A stretch of 64,000 nucleotides of DNA from Oxalicibacterium faecigallinarum (GCF_014635705.1 NZ_BMDI01000001.1:884008-948007); one strand, 5' to 3'; positions 9,692 through 19,803 are shown, numbered from the stretch's first letter. Program-made: numbers and translations. The notes: generated from the letters alone by a model not told the origin.

Positions 9692-9964
9692 TCAGTTGAC
9701 GGCGTCTTTCAGTGCCTTGCCTGGTTTGAACTTAGGCACTTTAGCCGATTTGATTTTGATCGCTTCGCCGGTACGTGGATTACGGCCGGTACGTGCAGCA
9801 CGTTTGCCAACCGAGAAAGTACCGAAACCAACGAGGGTCACGGTGCCGTTCTTTTTCAACGTGGTCTTGACTGCACCAATGATGGAGTCAAGTGCACGCG
9901 TTGCGGCAGCTTTGGAAATATCGGCGGAACCAGCAATGTGGTCGATCAATTCGGTTTTGTTCAC
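9692..9964 (-). CDS. hupB: DNA-binding protein HU-beta
   Basis: This 90-residue HU protein begins [28 protein letters not shown]. It has the core [22 protein letters not shown], whose flexible beta-arm with the RNP tip contacts and bends DNA. Length is exactly that of the family. The start is GTG at 9962-9964, preceded by a strong GAGGGGACG ribosome binding site. A near-consensus promoter lies about 90 bases upstream. As in many proteobacteria it lies immediately downstream of lon and upstream of ppiD, here with two tRNA genes between hupB and ppiD. Confidence 0.96.
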   Translation of the reverse strand: MNKTELIDHIAGSADISKAAATRALDSIIGAVKTTLKKNGTVTLVGFGTFSVGKRAARTGRNPRTGEAIKIKSAKVPKFKPGKALKDAVN

Positions 9965-10053
9965 TTACGTCCCCTCACAAAGGTTGAATGCCGCACATCG
10001 CCAAACCAATCTGGAATCACGATCGTGCGGTGGCAGCAAAATCTGCAGCAAGT

Positions 10054-10082
10054 ATTAAACAAGCGGCAACGCCATGTGTCAA
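10054..10082 (-). promoter_or_regulatory. Sigma-70 promoter of hupB
   Basis: On the minus strand TTGACA (10077-10082) and TTTAAT (10054-10059) are separated by exactly 17 bases. This gives a leader of about 85 bases before the hupB GTG. The lon terminator lies just upstream. Confidence 0.75.
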
Positions 10083-10170
10083 GCGCTTTACCCAAGATTC
10101 CCCTCTGGAAAACTGCATGTTTGCGCTTGTTTGCGGATCAGAAAACATGCATTCCAGCGCAGTAGACGAA

Positions 10171-10199
10171 AAAAAAGCGCTCCGAAGAGCGCTTTTAGC
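10171..10199 (-). terminator. Rho-independent terminator of lon
   Basis: An AAAAGCGCTC / GAGCGCTTTT hairpin lies 12 bases after the lon stop and is followed on the minus strand by eight T. Confidence 0.88.
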
Positions 10200-10210
10200 G
10201 ACATATCACT

Positions 10211-12625
10211 TTAGTGTTTGACTTGTGAAGACTCTGTCGATTCTGCAGGCTTGGCAACGGCATTATCAATCGCTGCAATCTCTTCGTCCGACAATGGTTC
10301 CGGCGCACGCTCCAATGCAATCTCAAGCACTTTATCGATCCATCTTACTGGCACGATCTCGAGCTTGTTCTTCACATTGTCTGGAATCTCCGCAAGATCC
10401 TTCACGTTCTGTTCAGGAATCAAGACCGTTTTGATGCCGCCACGATGCGCTGCCAACAGCTTCTCTTTCAAGCCGCCAATTGGCAATACTTCGCCACGCA
10501 AGGTGATTTCACCAGTCATGGCAACATCGGCACGAACAGGAATACCGGTGAAGACCGACACCATCGCCAGAGTCATCGCGATACCTGCGGACGGGCCGTC
10601 TTTGGGTGTCGCCCCTTCCGGAACGTGAATGTGGATGTCACTCTTCTCGAACACGTCAGGTTTGATGCCGAGCTTCCTCGCGCGACTGCGTACAACCGTA
10701 CGTGCCGCCTCGATCGACTCTTTCATCACATCGCCCAAGGTACCGGTACGAATGACACCACCCTTACCCGGCATGCTCATCGATTCGATGGTCAGCAGAT
10801 CGCCACCCACTTCCGTCCATGCGAGACCAACGACTTGACCGATCTGATTTTCTTTCTCGGCCACACCGAAGTCGAACAGACGGACACCGAGAAACTTGTC
10901 GATGTTCTTTGGTGTAACGCTGATCTTGCGATCCTGCTTTTTCAACAGCAGCATCTTGACGACCTTGCGGCAGATTTTCGAAATCTCGCGCTCGAGCGAA
11001 CGTACACCTGCTTCACGCGTGTAATAACGAATGATGTCGCGGATCGCTGCTTCGCTGACGCTGATCTCATCTTCTTTCAGACCGTTGTTCTTGATCTGCT
11101 TCGGCAACAGATAACGCTGGGCGATATTGGTCTTTTCATCTTCCGTGTAACCGGACAGGCGAATGACTTCCATACGATCCAGCAATGCCGGTGGAATGTT
11201 GTACGAGTTTGATGTCGCAACAAACATCACATCCGACAAATCGAAATCGACTTCGACATAGTGATCAGAGAACGTGTGGTTCTGTTCAGGATCAAGAACC
11301 TCCAGCAATGCCGATGAAGGATCGCCGCGGAAGTCCATGCCCAGCTTATCGATCTCATCAAGCAGGAACAATGGATTGCGCACGCCAGTCTTCGACAGGC
11401 TTTGCAGAATCTTGCCTGGCATCGAGCCGATGTAGGTTCGACGGTGGCCGCGGATTTCTGCTTCATCGCGCACACCACCTAATGCCATACGAACGAATTT
11501 ACGGTTCGTTGCCTTGGCAATCGACTGACCCAGCGAAGTCTTACCCACACCTGGAGGCCCGAGGAAGCACAGGATCGGCGCTTTCACTTTATCAACGCGC
11601 TGTTGCACAGCAAGATACTCGAGAATGCGTTCCTTGACCTTTTCAAGGCCGTAATGATCCGCGTCGAGCACTTTTTCGGCATTTGCCAGATCATTGTTGA
11701 CCTTGGATTTTTTCTTCCATGGCAAACCGAGCAAGGTGTCGATGTAATTGCGCACAACAGTCGCCTCGGCAGACATGGGCGACATGAGCTTGAGCTTTTT
11801 GAGCTCGCTCTGTACTTTTGCCAATGCCTCTTTTGGCATTTTGGCTGCGATGATTTTCTTCTCGAGTTCTTCGAGATCGGCACCATCTTCGCCCTCGCCC
11901 AGTTCCTTCTGAATCGCTTTAACTTGCTCGTTCAGATAGTACTCGCGCTGCGATTTTTCCATCTGGCGTTTGACGCGCCCACGAATACGCTTCTCGACTT
12001 GCAGAATGTCGAGTTCGCCTTCGAGTTGTCCCAGCAGATGCTCATAACGCTTGGCGACATCAAAGATTTCCAGAATGACCTGCTTCTGCTCGAGTTTGAG
12101 CGGCAAGTGAGCAGCAATGGTGTCCGCCAGGCGACCTGCATCATCGATGCCAGCCAGCGAAGTCAGGATTTCTGGCGGAATCTTCTTGTTGAGTTTGACG
12201 TACTGATCAAACTGCTGAACAATCGCGCGGCGCATTGCTTCCACTTCCGACTCATCGCCGGCTTCGGATTCGATTGGCGTCAGATCAGCGACGAAATGCG
12301 TTTCGAGTTCACTGATGTGATGGATGCGTGCACGCTGCGCGCCCTCGACCAGCACCTTGACGGTGCCGTCCGGCAGCTTCAGCATTTGCAGAATATTGGC
12401 AACGCAACCGATCTCGTAAATGTCGGATGCGGATGGTTCGTCCTTGGCAGCCGCCTTCTGAGCAGCAAGCATGATGCTCTTGCCTTGTTCCATGGCCGCT
12501 TCAAGCGCCTTGATGGATTTGGGACGACCGACAAAAAGCGGAATCACCATGTGCGGGAAGACAACGACATCCCGCAGAGGCAATAACGGCAATTGAGTTT
12601 GTTCGAGTGAAGTAGTAGTCGTCAT
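10211..12625 (-). CDS. lon: ATP-dependent Lon protease
   Basis: This 804-residue cytoplasmic protease degrades misfolded and regulatory proteins. The N-terminal substrate domain starts at LPLLPLRDVVVFPHMVIPL. The AAA+ module has Walker A GPPGVGKTSLG at about residue 360 and the motif RRTYIGSMPGKI. The C-terminal protease has the catalytic serine in PKDGPSAGIAM and the lysine in HRGGIKTVLIP. The ATG at 12623-12625 is preferred because it gives the usual N-terminus and length; an upstream TTG would add 34 unrelated residues. It follows clpX on the same strand but two terminator-like hairpins separate them, so lon probably has its own promoter. Confidence 0.97.
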   Translation of the reverse strand: MTTTTSLEQTQLPLLPLRDVVVFPHMVIPLFVGRPKSIKALEAAMEQGKSIMLAAQKAAAKDEPSASDIYEIGCVANILQMLKLPDGTVKVLVEGAQRARIHHISELETHFVADLTPIESEAGDESEVEAMRRAIVQQFDQYVKLNKKIPPEILTSLAGIDDAGRLADTIAAHLPLKLEQKQVILEIFDVAKRYEHLLGQLEGELDILQVEKRIRGRVKRQMEKSQREYYLNEQVKAIQKELGEGEDGADLEELEKKIIAAKMPKEALAKVQSELKKLKLMSPMSAEATVVRNYIDTLLGLPWKKKSKVNNDLANAEKVLDADHYGLEKVKERILEYLAVQQRVDKVKAPILCFLGPPGVGKTSLGQSIAKATNRKFVRMALGGVRDEAEIRGHRRTYIGSMPGKILQSLSKTGVRNPLFLLDEIDKLGMDFRGDPSSALLEVLDPEQNHTFSDHYVEVDFDLSDVMFVATSNSYNIPPALLDRMEVIRLSGYTEDEKTNIAQRYLLPKQIKNNGLKEDEISVSEAAIRDIIRYYTREAGVRSLEREISKICRKVVKMLLLKKQDRKISVTPKNIDKFLGVRLFDFGVAEKENQIGQVVGLAWTEVGGDLLTIESMSMPGKGGVIRTGTLGDVMKESIEAARTVVRSRARKLGIKPDVFEKSDIHIHVPEGATPKDGPSAGIAMTLAMVSVFTGIPVRADVAMTGEITLRGEVLPIGGLKEKLLAAHRGGIKTVLIPEQNVKDLAEIPDNVKNKLEIVPVRWIDKVLEIALERAPEPLSDEEIAAIDNAVAKPAESTESSQVKH

Positions 12626-12716
12626 GGCGAGCCTTATCGTTAAACGTGTTGATGATGTTGGCGCTAATGGCCAAAACACAAGCCCGAACAGCAAACAAAA
12701 ACGCAATTTAGCCAAC

Positions 12717-12755
12717 AAAAAAGCCACCTACGAAGGGAAATCTTCGAAGTGGCTC
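12717..12755 (-). terminator. Second hairpin with T-run upstream of lon
   Basis: On the minus strand GCCACTTCGAAG and CTTCGTAGGTGGC form an imperfect stem followed by six T, about 95 bases before the lon ATG. It could be a back-up clpX terminator or an attenuator in the lon leader. Confidence 0.5.
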
Positions 12756-12805
12756 TACGATGGAAGCCTGAATTGTGTCCTGCTGAATTTATTGTACTGC
12801 TTTTC

Positions 12806-12836
12806 AAAAAAAAACAGGCCTTTTTGGCCTGTTTTT
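12806..12836. terminator. Rho-independent terminator of clpX
   Basis: An AACAGGCC / GGCCTGTT hairpin is flanked by nine A on one side and five T on the other, so it can work in both directions. It is 44 bases after the clpX stop. Confidence 0.88.
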
Positions 12837-12879
12837 CATGATTTCCATACGATTTATACGGATATTTGTTCGTTTCTTA

Positions 12880-14151
12880 TCATTTCGACCCAGAAACCTT
12901 CGGTTGCTCGTGATAAATCAGCAGAGGTTTGGCGCCATTGGTAATCGTGCCTTCATCAATGACAACCTTCGCAACATCTTGCTCACTTGGCAACTCGAAC
13001 ATCACGTCGAGCAGAGCATGTTCAAGAATGGAACGAAGACCACGTGCACCCGTCTTGCGCGCAATCGCTTTTTTGGCAATGGCCTGCAAGGCTGCAGGAC
13101 GAATCTCAAGTTCTGCACCTTCCATTTGCAAGAGCTTCGTGTACTGCTTGATCAGCGCATTCTTCGGCTCAACCAGAATCTGAATCAGCGCGTCCTCGTT
13201 GAGTTCACGCAGCGTAGCGATCACAGGCAGACGACCAACCAATTCGGGAATCAGACCAAACTTGACCAGATCTTCCGGTTCGGTATCCATCATCACCGCG
13301 CTGGTTGAGCGCTCTTCCCGGCTTTTCACGCTTGCCGAGAAGCCAATGCCGCTCTTTTCCGAACGTTCCGAAATGATCTTGGCCAAGCCATCAAACGCGC
13401 CGCCACAAATAAACAGAATATTCGTGGTATCGATCTGCACAAAATCCTGATTCGGATGCTTACGGCCGCCTTGCGGTGGCACGGAAGCCATCGTGCCTTC
13501 GATCAGCTTGAGCAAGGCCTGCTGCACACCTTCACCCGAGACGTCACGGGTAATCGAGGGGTTGTCGGATTTACGCGAAATCTTGTCGATTTCATCGATA
13601 TAAACAATCCCCTTCTGCGCCTTCTCAACTTCATAGTTGCAGCTCTGCAGAAGCTTTTGAATGATGTTTTCAACGTCCTCGCCGACATAACCCGCTTCGG
13701 TCAGGGTGGTTGCATCAGCGATCACGAATGGCACGTCCAGGGTACGTGCAAGCGTTTGCGCCAACAGGGTTTTACCGGAACCGGTCGGGCCAACAAGCAG
13801 AATATTGCTCTTGGCCAATTCGACATCGTCCTTTTTACCCAGATGCTTAAGACGTTTGTAATGGTTATAGACCGCAACAGAAAGAATACGCTTGGCGGAT
13901 TGCTGCCCGATCACGTATTGATCCAGCAATTCACACAACTCCAGCGGTGTCGGCAGATCACTACGCGGCGAACCGCCAACCGTTTCCACGCTGGCTGCTT
14001 CATCGCGGATGATATCGTTACAGAGGTCAATGCACTCGTCGCAGATGAACACCGAAGGACCGGCGATCAATTTCTTCACCTCGTGCTGACTCTTGCCGCA
14101 GAACGAGCAGTAAAGCAGTTTCTCGCCGCTTGAAGATTTTTTGTCTGACAT
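12880..14151 (-). CDS. clpX: ClpX, ATP-dependent unfoldase of ClpXP
   Basis: This 423-residue AAA+ unfoldase feeds tagged proteins to ClpP. The N-terminal zinc-binding domain has Cys15, Cys18, Cys37 and Cys40 ([22 protein letters not shown]). Walker A is [15 protein letters not shown] and Walker B is [11 protein letters not shown]. The ClpP-docking IGF loop appears as SGIGFSASV. Length is standard. It follows clpP by 146 bases with a hairpin terminator between, so some clpX transcription may be independent of clpP. Confidence 0.97.
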   Translation of the reverse strand: MSDKKSSSGEKLLYCSFCGKSQHEVKKLIAGPSVFICDECIDLCNDIIRDEAASVETVGGSPRSDLPTPLELCELLDQYVIGQQSAKRILSVAVYNHYKRLKHLGKKDDVELAKSNILLVGPTGSGKTLLAQTLARTLDVPFVIADATTLTEAGYVGEDVENIIQKLLQSCNYEVEKAQKGIVYIDEIDKISRKSDNPSITRDVSGEGVQQALLKLIEGTMASVPPQGGRKHPNQDFVQIDTTNILFICGGAFDGLAKIISERSEKSGIGFSASVKSREERSTSAVMMDTEPEDLVKFGLIPELVGRLPVIATLRELNEDALIQILVEPKNALIKQYTKLLQMEGAELEIRPAALQAIAKKAIARKTGARGLRSILEHALLDVMFELPSEQDVAKVVIDEGTITNGAKPLLIYHEQPKVSGSK

Positions 14152-14245
14152 GGTGCGCGTTTCTCTGGTTAAGTATGGCTTTGATATTACCTGCGAATTG
14201 GAAATTCGTCACGCAGGCATCCGTTTGAATAATAGCAACATCCAA

Positions 14246-14278
14246 ATAAAAACGCCCGAACGTTACCGTCCGGGCGTC
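14246..14278 (-). terminator. Hairpin terminator between clpP and clpX
   Basis: Arms at 14252-14262 and 14268-14278 (ACGCCCGAACG / CGTCCGGGCGT, one mismatch) are followed on the minus strand by a T-rich stretch. It probably allows partial read-through into clpX. Confidence 0.75.
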
Positions 14279-14297
14279 TTGTCAAGGCAAACCGGAT

Positions 14298-14927
14298 TTA
14301 TTCGCGGTGTGTCAATACCGCATCAATCAAACCGTAGCTGACGGCCGCTTCAGCAGACATGAAATTGTCGCGATCCGTGTCTTTTGCAATCTCTTCGACC
14401 GATTTACCGGTACGTTCCGCGAGAATGCCGTTCAAACGCTCACGAAGATACAAAATTTCACGTGCCTGAATTTCGATGTCGGAAGCCTGACCTTGTGCAC
14501 CACCCAAAGGCTGGTGAATCATGATGCGCGAGTTCGGCAGCGAAAAACGCTTGCCTTTTTCACCGGCAGCCAGCAGGAAAGCACCCATCGATGCCGCCAG
14601 ACCGGTACACAGCGTCGAGACATTCGGCTTGATGAACTGCATGGTGTCATAAATCGCCATTCCGGCCGAAACCGAGCCGCCTGGCGAGTTAATGTACAGC
14701 GAAATATCCTTGTCCGGATTCTCGCTTTCAAGGAACAGCAACTGCGCGACGATCAGATTGGCCATCTGGTCATTGACCGGCCCAACCAGAAAAATAATGC
14801 GTTCCTTCAACAATCTGGAATAGATGTCATAGGCGCGCTCGCCGCGACCGCTCTGCTCGACCACCATTGGAACCATACCGAGCATATCGGTATCGAGAGC
14901 GGAAGTACGAATCATGCTAGTAGTCAT
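14298..14927 (-). CDS. clpP: ClpP, proteolytic subunit of ClpXP
   Basis: This 209-residue serine peptidase has the full catalytic triad: Ser113 in [11 protein letters not shown], His138 in [10 protein letters not shown] and Asp187 in DTDRDNFMS. The glycine-rich strand [19 protein letters not shown] is also present. Residues 1-15 resemble the short propeptide removed by self-cleavage. It lies 31 bases downstream of tig and upstream of clpX, the conserved tig-clpP-clpX order, in which ribosome-associated folding and ClpXP degradation are expressed together. Confidence 0.97.
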   Translation of the reverse strand: MTTSMIRTSALDTDMLGMVPMVVEQSGRGERAYDIYSRLLKERIIFLVGPVNDQMANLIVAQLLFLESENPDKDISLYINSPGGSVSAGMAIYDTMQFIKPNVSTLCTGLAASMGAFLLAAGEKGKRFSLPNSRIMIHQPLGGAQGQASDIEIQAREILYLRERLNGILAERTGKSVEEIAKDTDRDNFMSAEAAVSYGLIDAVLTHRE

Positions 14928-14958
14928 TGTGCTTTCCTCAGGAGACGCACAAGGGTGA

Positions 14959-16308
14959 TTAACCCTGTGGTGCGTTATTGCTCATCAATTCGTCGAAGGC
15001 AACCGACTTCTCGGCAACCTTGGCTTTGCCAAGCACGTAATTGACGACGTTTTCTTCCAATACAAGAGCTTCCACCTCAGCCAGACGGCTGCGATCGCTG
15101 AAATAGTACTTCAGAACTTGCTGCGGGTCTTCGTAGCTTTGCGCAAATTCCTCAACCTGCGCCTTGACCTGTTCTGGCTTGGCTTGCAGTTCATTGGCTT
15201 TCACGACTTCCGCCAGGATCAGGCCCAGACGAACGCGACGCTCCGCTTGTTCGGTGAACAACTCACGTGGGAAAGGCGTGTCGGAAACTTTCATGCCGCG
15301 TTGCTGCATGTCCTGACGGGTCATTTCCATCAAGCGCTCGACGTCCTGATCGATCAGCGCTTTCGGCACATCCAGTTCGCTGATCTTGATCAACGCATCC
15401 ATGACGCTTTCTTTGGTACGGGCTTTGACGCGATTGCTGACTTCGCGTTGCAAATTGACCTTGATGTCTTCGCGCATTTTGCCCAGATCGCCGTCTGGAA
15501 TACCGAGCGACTTGGCAAATTCCGCATCAACTTCCGGCAGGTGTGCCCACTCGATCTGCTTCAGGGTAATCGTGAATTCAGCCGTTTTGCCAGCGACGTC
15601 CGCACCGTGGTAATCAGCCGGGAACGACAACGGAAAGGTTTTGGATTCGCCCACTTTCAAACCGATGGTGCCGGCTTCAAATTCAGCCAGCATGCGGCCT
15701 TCGCCCAATACAAATGCGTAGTCGTCCGCTTTACCGCCCTGGAATTCAACGCCATCGATCGTACCAACGAAATCGATCGTCACACGATCGCCATTCTGCG
15801 CGGTCAGATCGGAACCACCATCGCCGTGCGCGCTCTGCTCGCCTTTGACGTGGTAATGCACACGCTGCTTGCGCAGGATGTCGATGGTCTTGTCGATTTC
15901 GGCGTCGCTGACTTCTGCAACGGTTTTCTCAACATCGGCTGTTGCCAGGTCGCCGACCTTGATTTCCGGATAGATTTCAAACGTCGCGTTGAATGCGACG
16001 GTGCCTTCAGCCACGTCATCCGACTTGGGCTCGATACGCGGGAAGCCTGCGACACGCAGGTTGTTTTCGGTAGCCGCATCGTTGAATGCCTTGCCGACTT
16101 TGTCATTCAGCACATCGTTTTCGATTTGGTAGCCGTATTGTGCAGCAACCATTTTCATCGGCACTTTGCCTGGGCGGAAACCAGGTGCCTTGGCCTTGCG
16201 TGCTTGCACCTTGAGGCGTTTTTCGACTTCAGCCTGAATATCGGCGGTCGGCACGGTGATCGTGATACGGCGTTCGAGTTTGTCCAGAGTTTCGACTGCA
16301 GTTGCCAT
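14959..16308 (-). CDS. tig: Trigger factor, ribosome-associated chaperone
   Basis: This 449-residue protein binds at the ribosomal exit tunnel and guards nascent chains. The N-terminal ribosome-binding domain contains [12 protein letters not shown], close to the GFRxGKxP signature. The middle FKBP-type peptidyl-prolyl isomerase domain spans about 165-250 ([32 protein letters not shown]). The remainder is the helical C-terminal cradle. Length is slightly above the usual 430. The gene starts only 29 bases after the 3' end of a tRNA-Leu gene on the same strand, leaving no room for a separate promoter in the gap. Confidence 0.96.
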   Translation of the reverse strand: MATAVETLDKLERRITITVPTADIQAEVEKRLKVQARKAKAPGFRPGKVPMKMVAAQYGYQIENDVLNDKVGKAFNDAATENNLRVAGFPRIEPKSDDVAEGTVAFNATFEIYPEIKVGDLATADVEKTVAEVSDAEIDKTIDILRKQRVHYHVKGEQSAHGDGGSDLTAQNGDRVTIDFVGTIDGVEFQGGKADDYAFVLGEGRMLAEFEAGTIGLKVGESKTFPLSFPADYHGADVAGKTAEFTITLKQIEWAHLPEVDAEFAKSLGIPDGDLGKMREDIKVNLQREVSNRVKARTKESVMDALIKISELDVPKALIDQDVERLMEMTRQDMQQRGMKVSDTPFPRELFTEQAERRVRLGLILAEVVKANELQAKPEQVKAQVEEFAQSYEDPQQVLKYYFSDRSRLAEVEALVLEENVVNYVLGKAKVAEKSVAFDELMSNNAPQG

Positions 16309-16337
16309 GTGTTTTGTCCAAAAAATAAAGAATTCTG

Positions 16338-16424
16338 TGGTGCGAGGAGGGGGACTCGAACCCCCACACCATTGCTGGCGTCAGGACCTAAACCTGGTGC
16401 GTCTACCAATTTCGCCATCCTCGC
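16338..16424 (-). tRNA. tRNA-Leu (TAG)
   Basis: An 87-base class II tRNA with a long variable arm and encoded CCA. It begins GCGAGGATGGCGAAATTGG, and the anticodon loop TTTAGGT gives anticodon TAG. The T arm is GGGGG-TTCGAGT-CCCCC. It reads CUN codons and sits directly upstream of tig. Confidence 0.97.
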
Positions 16425-16686
16425 AGGATGTGCTTGCAGCGTTATAAAAAGCAAAAGGCGACCGCGAAGTGAAAATGGGGTCGCCCGGACTACTTTTTGA
16501 TCGGCTGCTCGACTTCAGCCCGCGATTTTAACGGATTTTGCCTATCTTGCGCTTATTTTTGACAACTTGACCATGATGCCTGTCCCTGCCATGACGAAAT
16601 TGCAAGCGTGCCGCCATTTTCATTTACCATGCGTACTCGATCATCCGAGCTTTCTTTCCACCGCCGCCCGGCAGCCCTGCCTTCCC

Positions 16687-17505
16687 ATGTCCGTTGATCA
16701 CTACGAAAATTTTCCCGTCGCATCCATTCTTCTTCCCGCAAGATTACGTGCACCGGTACAAGTCATCTATGCCTTTGCCCGCAGCGCAGACGATCTGGCC
16801 GATGAAGGTGACGCATCGCCTGCGGAACGCCTGCAAGCGCTCGACGCCTATCAACAAGAGTTGAGACGCATTGCGGAAGGAAGAACGCCGGAAACAAGGC
16901 TATTCCGGGATCTGGCTGCTGTTATTGCGGATTACCGGTTACCTTTGCAACCCTTTCACGATCTGCTATCTGCGTTTAGCCAGGATGTCGTGACAACGCG
17001 TTACGAGAGCTATCCACGTTTGCTTGATTACTGCCGCCGTTCCGCCGATCCGGTTGGCATCCTGATGCTTCATCTTTATGGTGCAGCGACAGAAGATAAC
17101 CTCCGTGACTCGCATGCGATTTGCTCCGCCTTGCAGCTAACCAACTTCTGGCAGGATGTGGCGATCGACTGGGCCAAGGCACGTATTTATCTGCCAAACG
17201 ACGATCGCATGCAATTTGGGGTCAGCGAACAGCAGATTGCAGCGCGAACCACGGATGCCGCTTGGCAAAAGCTGATGCGCTTTGAAGTGGATCGCGCACG
17301 CGCTCTGCTCCTTTCGGGTGCCCCGCTCGCAACCCGATTACCGGGACGCGTTGGCTGGGAACTGCGACTTGTCGTGCAAGGCGGGTTGCGTATCCTGGAA
17401 AAAATTGAAGCCGTCGATTACGACGTTTTTCATCGCCGCCCTACACTAGGCAAGCTTGACTGGTTTCTATTGGCCGCGCGCGCATGGCGTATGCGTCGAT
17501 ATTAA
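16687..17505 (+). CDS. hpnC: Squalene synthase HpnC (hydroxysqualene synthase)
   Basis: This 272-residue prenyltransferase-like enzyme converts presqualene diphosphate to hydroxysqualene. It opens MSVDHYENFPVASILLPARL, the usual HpnC N-terminus, which supports the ATG at 16687 over an in-frame ATG at 16567. The two aspartate-rich sites are seen as FARSADDLADEG and LQLTNFWQDVAIDWAKARIYLP. It is first in the hpnC-hpnD-hpnE set, 85 bases before hpnD. The three proteins together make squalene, the hopanoid precursor. The 262-base gap upstream, shared with tRNA-Leu, holds no other gene. Confidence 0.93.
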   Translation: MSVDHYENFPVASILLPARLRAPVQVIYAFARSADDLADEGDASPAERLQALDAYQQELRRIAEGRTPETRLFRDLAAVIADYRLPLQPFHDLLSAFSQDVVTTRYESYPRLLDYCRRSADPVGILMLHLYGAATEDNLRDSHAICSALQLTNFWQDVAIDWAKARIYLPNDDRMQFGVSEQQIAARTTDAAWQKLMRFEVDRARALLLSGAPLATRLPGRVGWELRLVVQGGLRILEKIEAVDYDVFHRRPTLGKLDWFLLAARAWRMRRY

Positions 17506-17590
17506 TGTCGTCTCGCCTTTACTTTATTTGTCCTGCGCGACGTAGTCGGCTAGCATAGCGGATTGTTTTCGCCCGAAGCGCGTCCATCTT

Positions 17591-18424
17591 ATGTCACCTG
17601 ACGAATACTGCCAGCAAAAAGCAGCCCAAAGCGGTTCGAGCTTTTATTACAGCTTCCTGTTTCTTTCTCCGGAGAGACGCCGTGCCATCACGGCACTCTA
17701 CGCATTTTGTCGCGAAGTTGATGACACGGTCGATGAGTGCACGGATGTGTCCATTGCGCGCGCCAAACTGGCTTGGTGGCGCACAGAAATCGGCACCATG
17801 GTCAACGGCACGCCCACGCATCCTGTCACCAAGGCTTTGCAACCTCATCTAGACGTCTATTCACTGGAAGTGACCCATCTGCTGGCGATCATTGATGGCA
17901 TGGAAATGGATCTGGACCAGACACGCTATCTGGACTTCGCCGGCCTGCGCAAATATTGCTGGCATGTCGCCAGTGTGGTCGGGATTCTTTCCGCCAAGAT
18001 TTTTGGTGTAACCAACATCCGCACGCTTGAATACGCAGAAAAACTGGGACTCGCATTTCAACTCACCAACATCATCCGTGACGTGGGTGAAGACGCACGC
18101 AAGGGTCGCATCTATCTGCCCATCAATGAGTTGCAGCAATTCAATGTAACAGCGGCCGATATTCTCAATGCGCGCCATACCGAAGATTTTGAAAAGCTGA
18201 TGCAGTTTCAAGCCGAGCGTGCACAACACTGCTATGACGAGGCCCTGTCGATTCTGCCCAAAGAGGATCGCCGCGCACAGCGTCCGGGCCTGATCATGGC
18301 ATCGATCTATCGCGCCTTGCTCAACGAAATTCAGCGCGATGGATTCCATGTGTTGAATCAACGCATCTCGCTGACGCCTATCCGCAAACTGTGGCTGGCG
18401 TGGATCACCTACATCCGCGGTTGA
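17591..18424 (+). CDS. hpnD: Presqualene diphosphate synthase HpnD
   Basis: This 277-residue enzyme condenses two farnesyl diphosphates to presqualene diphosphate. It carries the first aspartate-rich motif in AFCREVDDTVDEC and the second in LTNIIRDVGEDARKGRIYLP, the standard signature of trans-isoprenyl head-to-head synthases. It differs from HpnC by having intact DDxxD-type and NxxRDxxED motifs. It starts 85 bases after hpnC and ends 25 bases before hpnE, consistent with one operon. Confidence 0.94.
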   Translation: MSPDEYCQQKAAQSGSSFYYSFLFLSPERRRAITALYAFCREVDDTVDECTDVSIARAKLAWWRTEIGTMVNGTPTHPVTKALQPHLDVYSLEVTHLLAIIDGMEMDLDQTRYLDFAGLRKYCWHVASVVGILSAKIFGVTNIRTLEYAEKLGLAFQLTNIIRDVGEDARKGRIYLPINELQQFNVTAADILNARHTEDFEKLMQFQAERAQHCYDEALSILPKEDRRAQRPGLIMASIYRALLNEIQRDGFHVLNQRISLTPIRKLWLAWITYIRG

Positions 18425-18449
18425 TGATGGTGTCTGCTGCCCTCGCTGC

Positions 18450-19775
18450 ATGAAAACGCATACATCGATTGCAGTAATTGGCGGTGGCTGGGCTGGTTGC
18501 ACCGCTGCCGTGGAACTCGCCGATGCCGGCTTTCACATCACCTTGTTCGAATCATCACGCACGCTGGGTGGACGCGCCCGCGCTGTCAGCATCCATGACC
18601 AGCTTCTCGACAACGGCCAGCATATTCTGCTCGGTGCTTATGCCGACACCCTCGCTCAGCTGCGCAAAGTCGGCGTCGATCCCGAATCTGCCCTGCTTCG
18701 TCTGCCCTTGCAAATGCGTTACCCGGCAGGATGCGACGGCATGGATTTCCTTGCGCCGCGTTTACCTGCGCCGCTGCACATGCTGGTTGCCCTGTTCCGC
18801 GCAAGCGGCCTGGCGCGCGATGACAAAATGGCGCTGGCACGCTTCAGCACCAGCGCACGCTGGATGGACTGGCAGCTCAACGAAGACTGTGACGTCCTCA
18901 CCTTGCTGGAACGTTTTGATCAGACCGAGCGCCTGATCAGATTGCTATGGCGCCCATTGTGTATTGCCGCTATCAATACACCGATCGAGCAAGCATCGGC
19001 GCAAGTATTCCTCAACGTGCTACGCGACAGCCTGGGTGCCAAAAAACGTACCGCATCGGACATGCTGCTGCCACGCATCGATCTGAGCAGTCTGTATCCG
19101 GAACGCGCCGCGGCATACGTGCAAAATCTGGGCGGCAAGGTCACCACCGCTTGCAGCATCAAAAACATCCAGAAGACAGACGATGGATGGGCACTACAAA
19201 AAAGTATCGGCGAGACACAAACGTTCGATGGGATCGTACTCGCCACCTCGCCTTCGATCGCGTCTGGGTTGCTGCAATCGATCGACGATATCCCCATTCC
19301 GGCAATGACGTTTGAACCCATTACAACCTGTTATTTGCAGTACACGGAAGAGACAAGCCTCGCGCAACCTATGTTTGCCTTGCTCGATGATCCAGCCATC
19401 GGCCATTGGGGCCAGTTTGTTTTTGATCGCGGCCAACTGCAGGATGACAACAAAGGCCTGTTGGCTGTCGTCATCAGCACGGCGAACGCCGCGACCGACC
19501 TGACACATAGCGAATTAATACAGGCAGTTGCCGCACAGCTTGCCGACGCGCTGCAGCAACCACAACTGGCACAGCCACTCTGGGGACAGGTCATCACGGA
19601 AAAACGCGCCACGTTCTCCTGTACACCATCGCTGCAACGTGCTGAGGAAAAAACAGCGTATGCAAGCTTTGCACTTGCAGGTGATTACTTGAACGGCCCT
19701 TACCCGGCGACGATTGAATCTGCAGTGCGCAGCGGCAAAAAAGCTGCGGCATTACTGACCAAGCATTTCGCCTGA
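18450..19775 (+). CDS. hpnE: Hydroxysqualene dehydroxylase HpnE (FAD-dependent)
   Basis: This 441-residue amine-oxidase-like flavoprotein reduces hydroxysqualene to squalene. The N-terminal dinucleotide motif is VIGGGWAGCTAAVELADAGF, followed by LFESSRTLGGRARAV and LLDNGQHILLGAY, all typical of HpnE. The C-terminal FAD motif GDYLNGPYPATIESAVRSG is present. It completes the squalene module with hpnC and hpnD. Squalene-hopene cyclase is not in this window. The gene ends 28 bases before the convergent radA stop, with no clear terminator. Confidence 0.93.
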   Translation: MKTHTSIAVIGGGWAGCTAAVELADAGFHITLFESSRTLGGRARAVSIHDQLLDNGQHILLGAYADTLAQLRKVGVDPESALLRLPLQMRYPAGCDGMDFLAPRLPAPLHMLVALFRASGLARDDKMALARFSTSARWMDWQLNEDCDVLTLLERFDQTERLIRLLWRPLCIAAINTPIEQASAQVFLNVLRDSLGAKKRTASDMLLPRIDLSSLYPERAAAYVQNLGGKVTTACSIKNIQKTDDGWALQKSIGETQTFDGIVLATSPSIASGLLQSIDDIPIPAMTFEPITTCYLQYTEETSLAQPMFALLDDPAIGHWGQFVFDRGQLQDDNKGLLAVVISTANAATDLTHSELIQAVAAQLADALQQPQLAQPLWGQVITEKRATFSCTPSLQRAEEKTAYASFALAGDYLNGPYPATIESAVRSGKKAAALLTKHFA

Positions 19776-19803
19776 GCATCGCCGCCAAACGAAATGAATG
19801 ACC

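Noticed and set aside
12626-12810. Sigma-32 heat-shock promoter for lon
   Set aside because: A TTGAAA element is present but no CCCCAT-type -10 at the right spacing was found.
15118-16500. A 460-codon open frame opposite tig that runs through tRNA-Leu
   Set aside because: It passes through a tRNA gene and is antisense to a secure gene.
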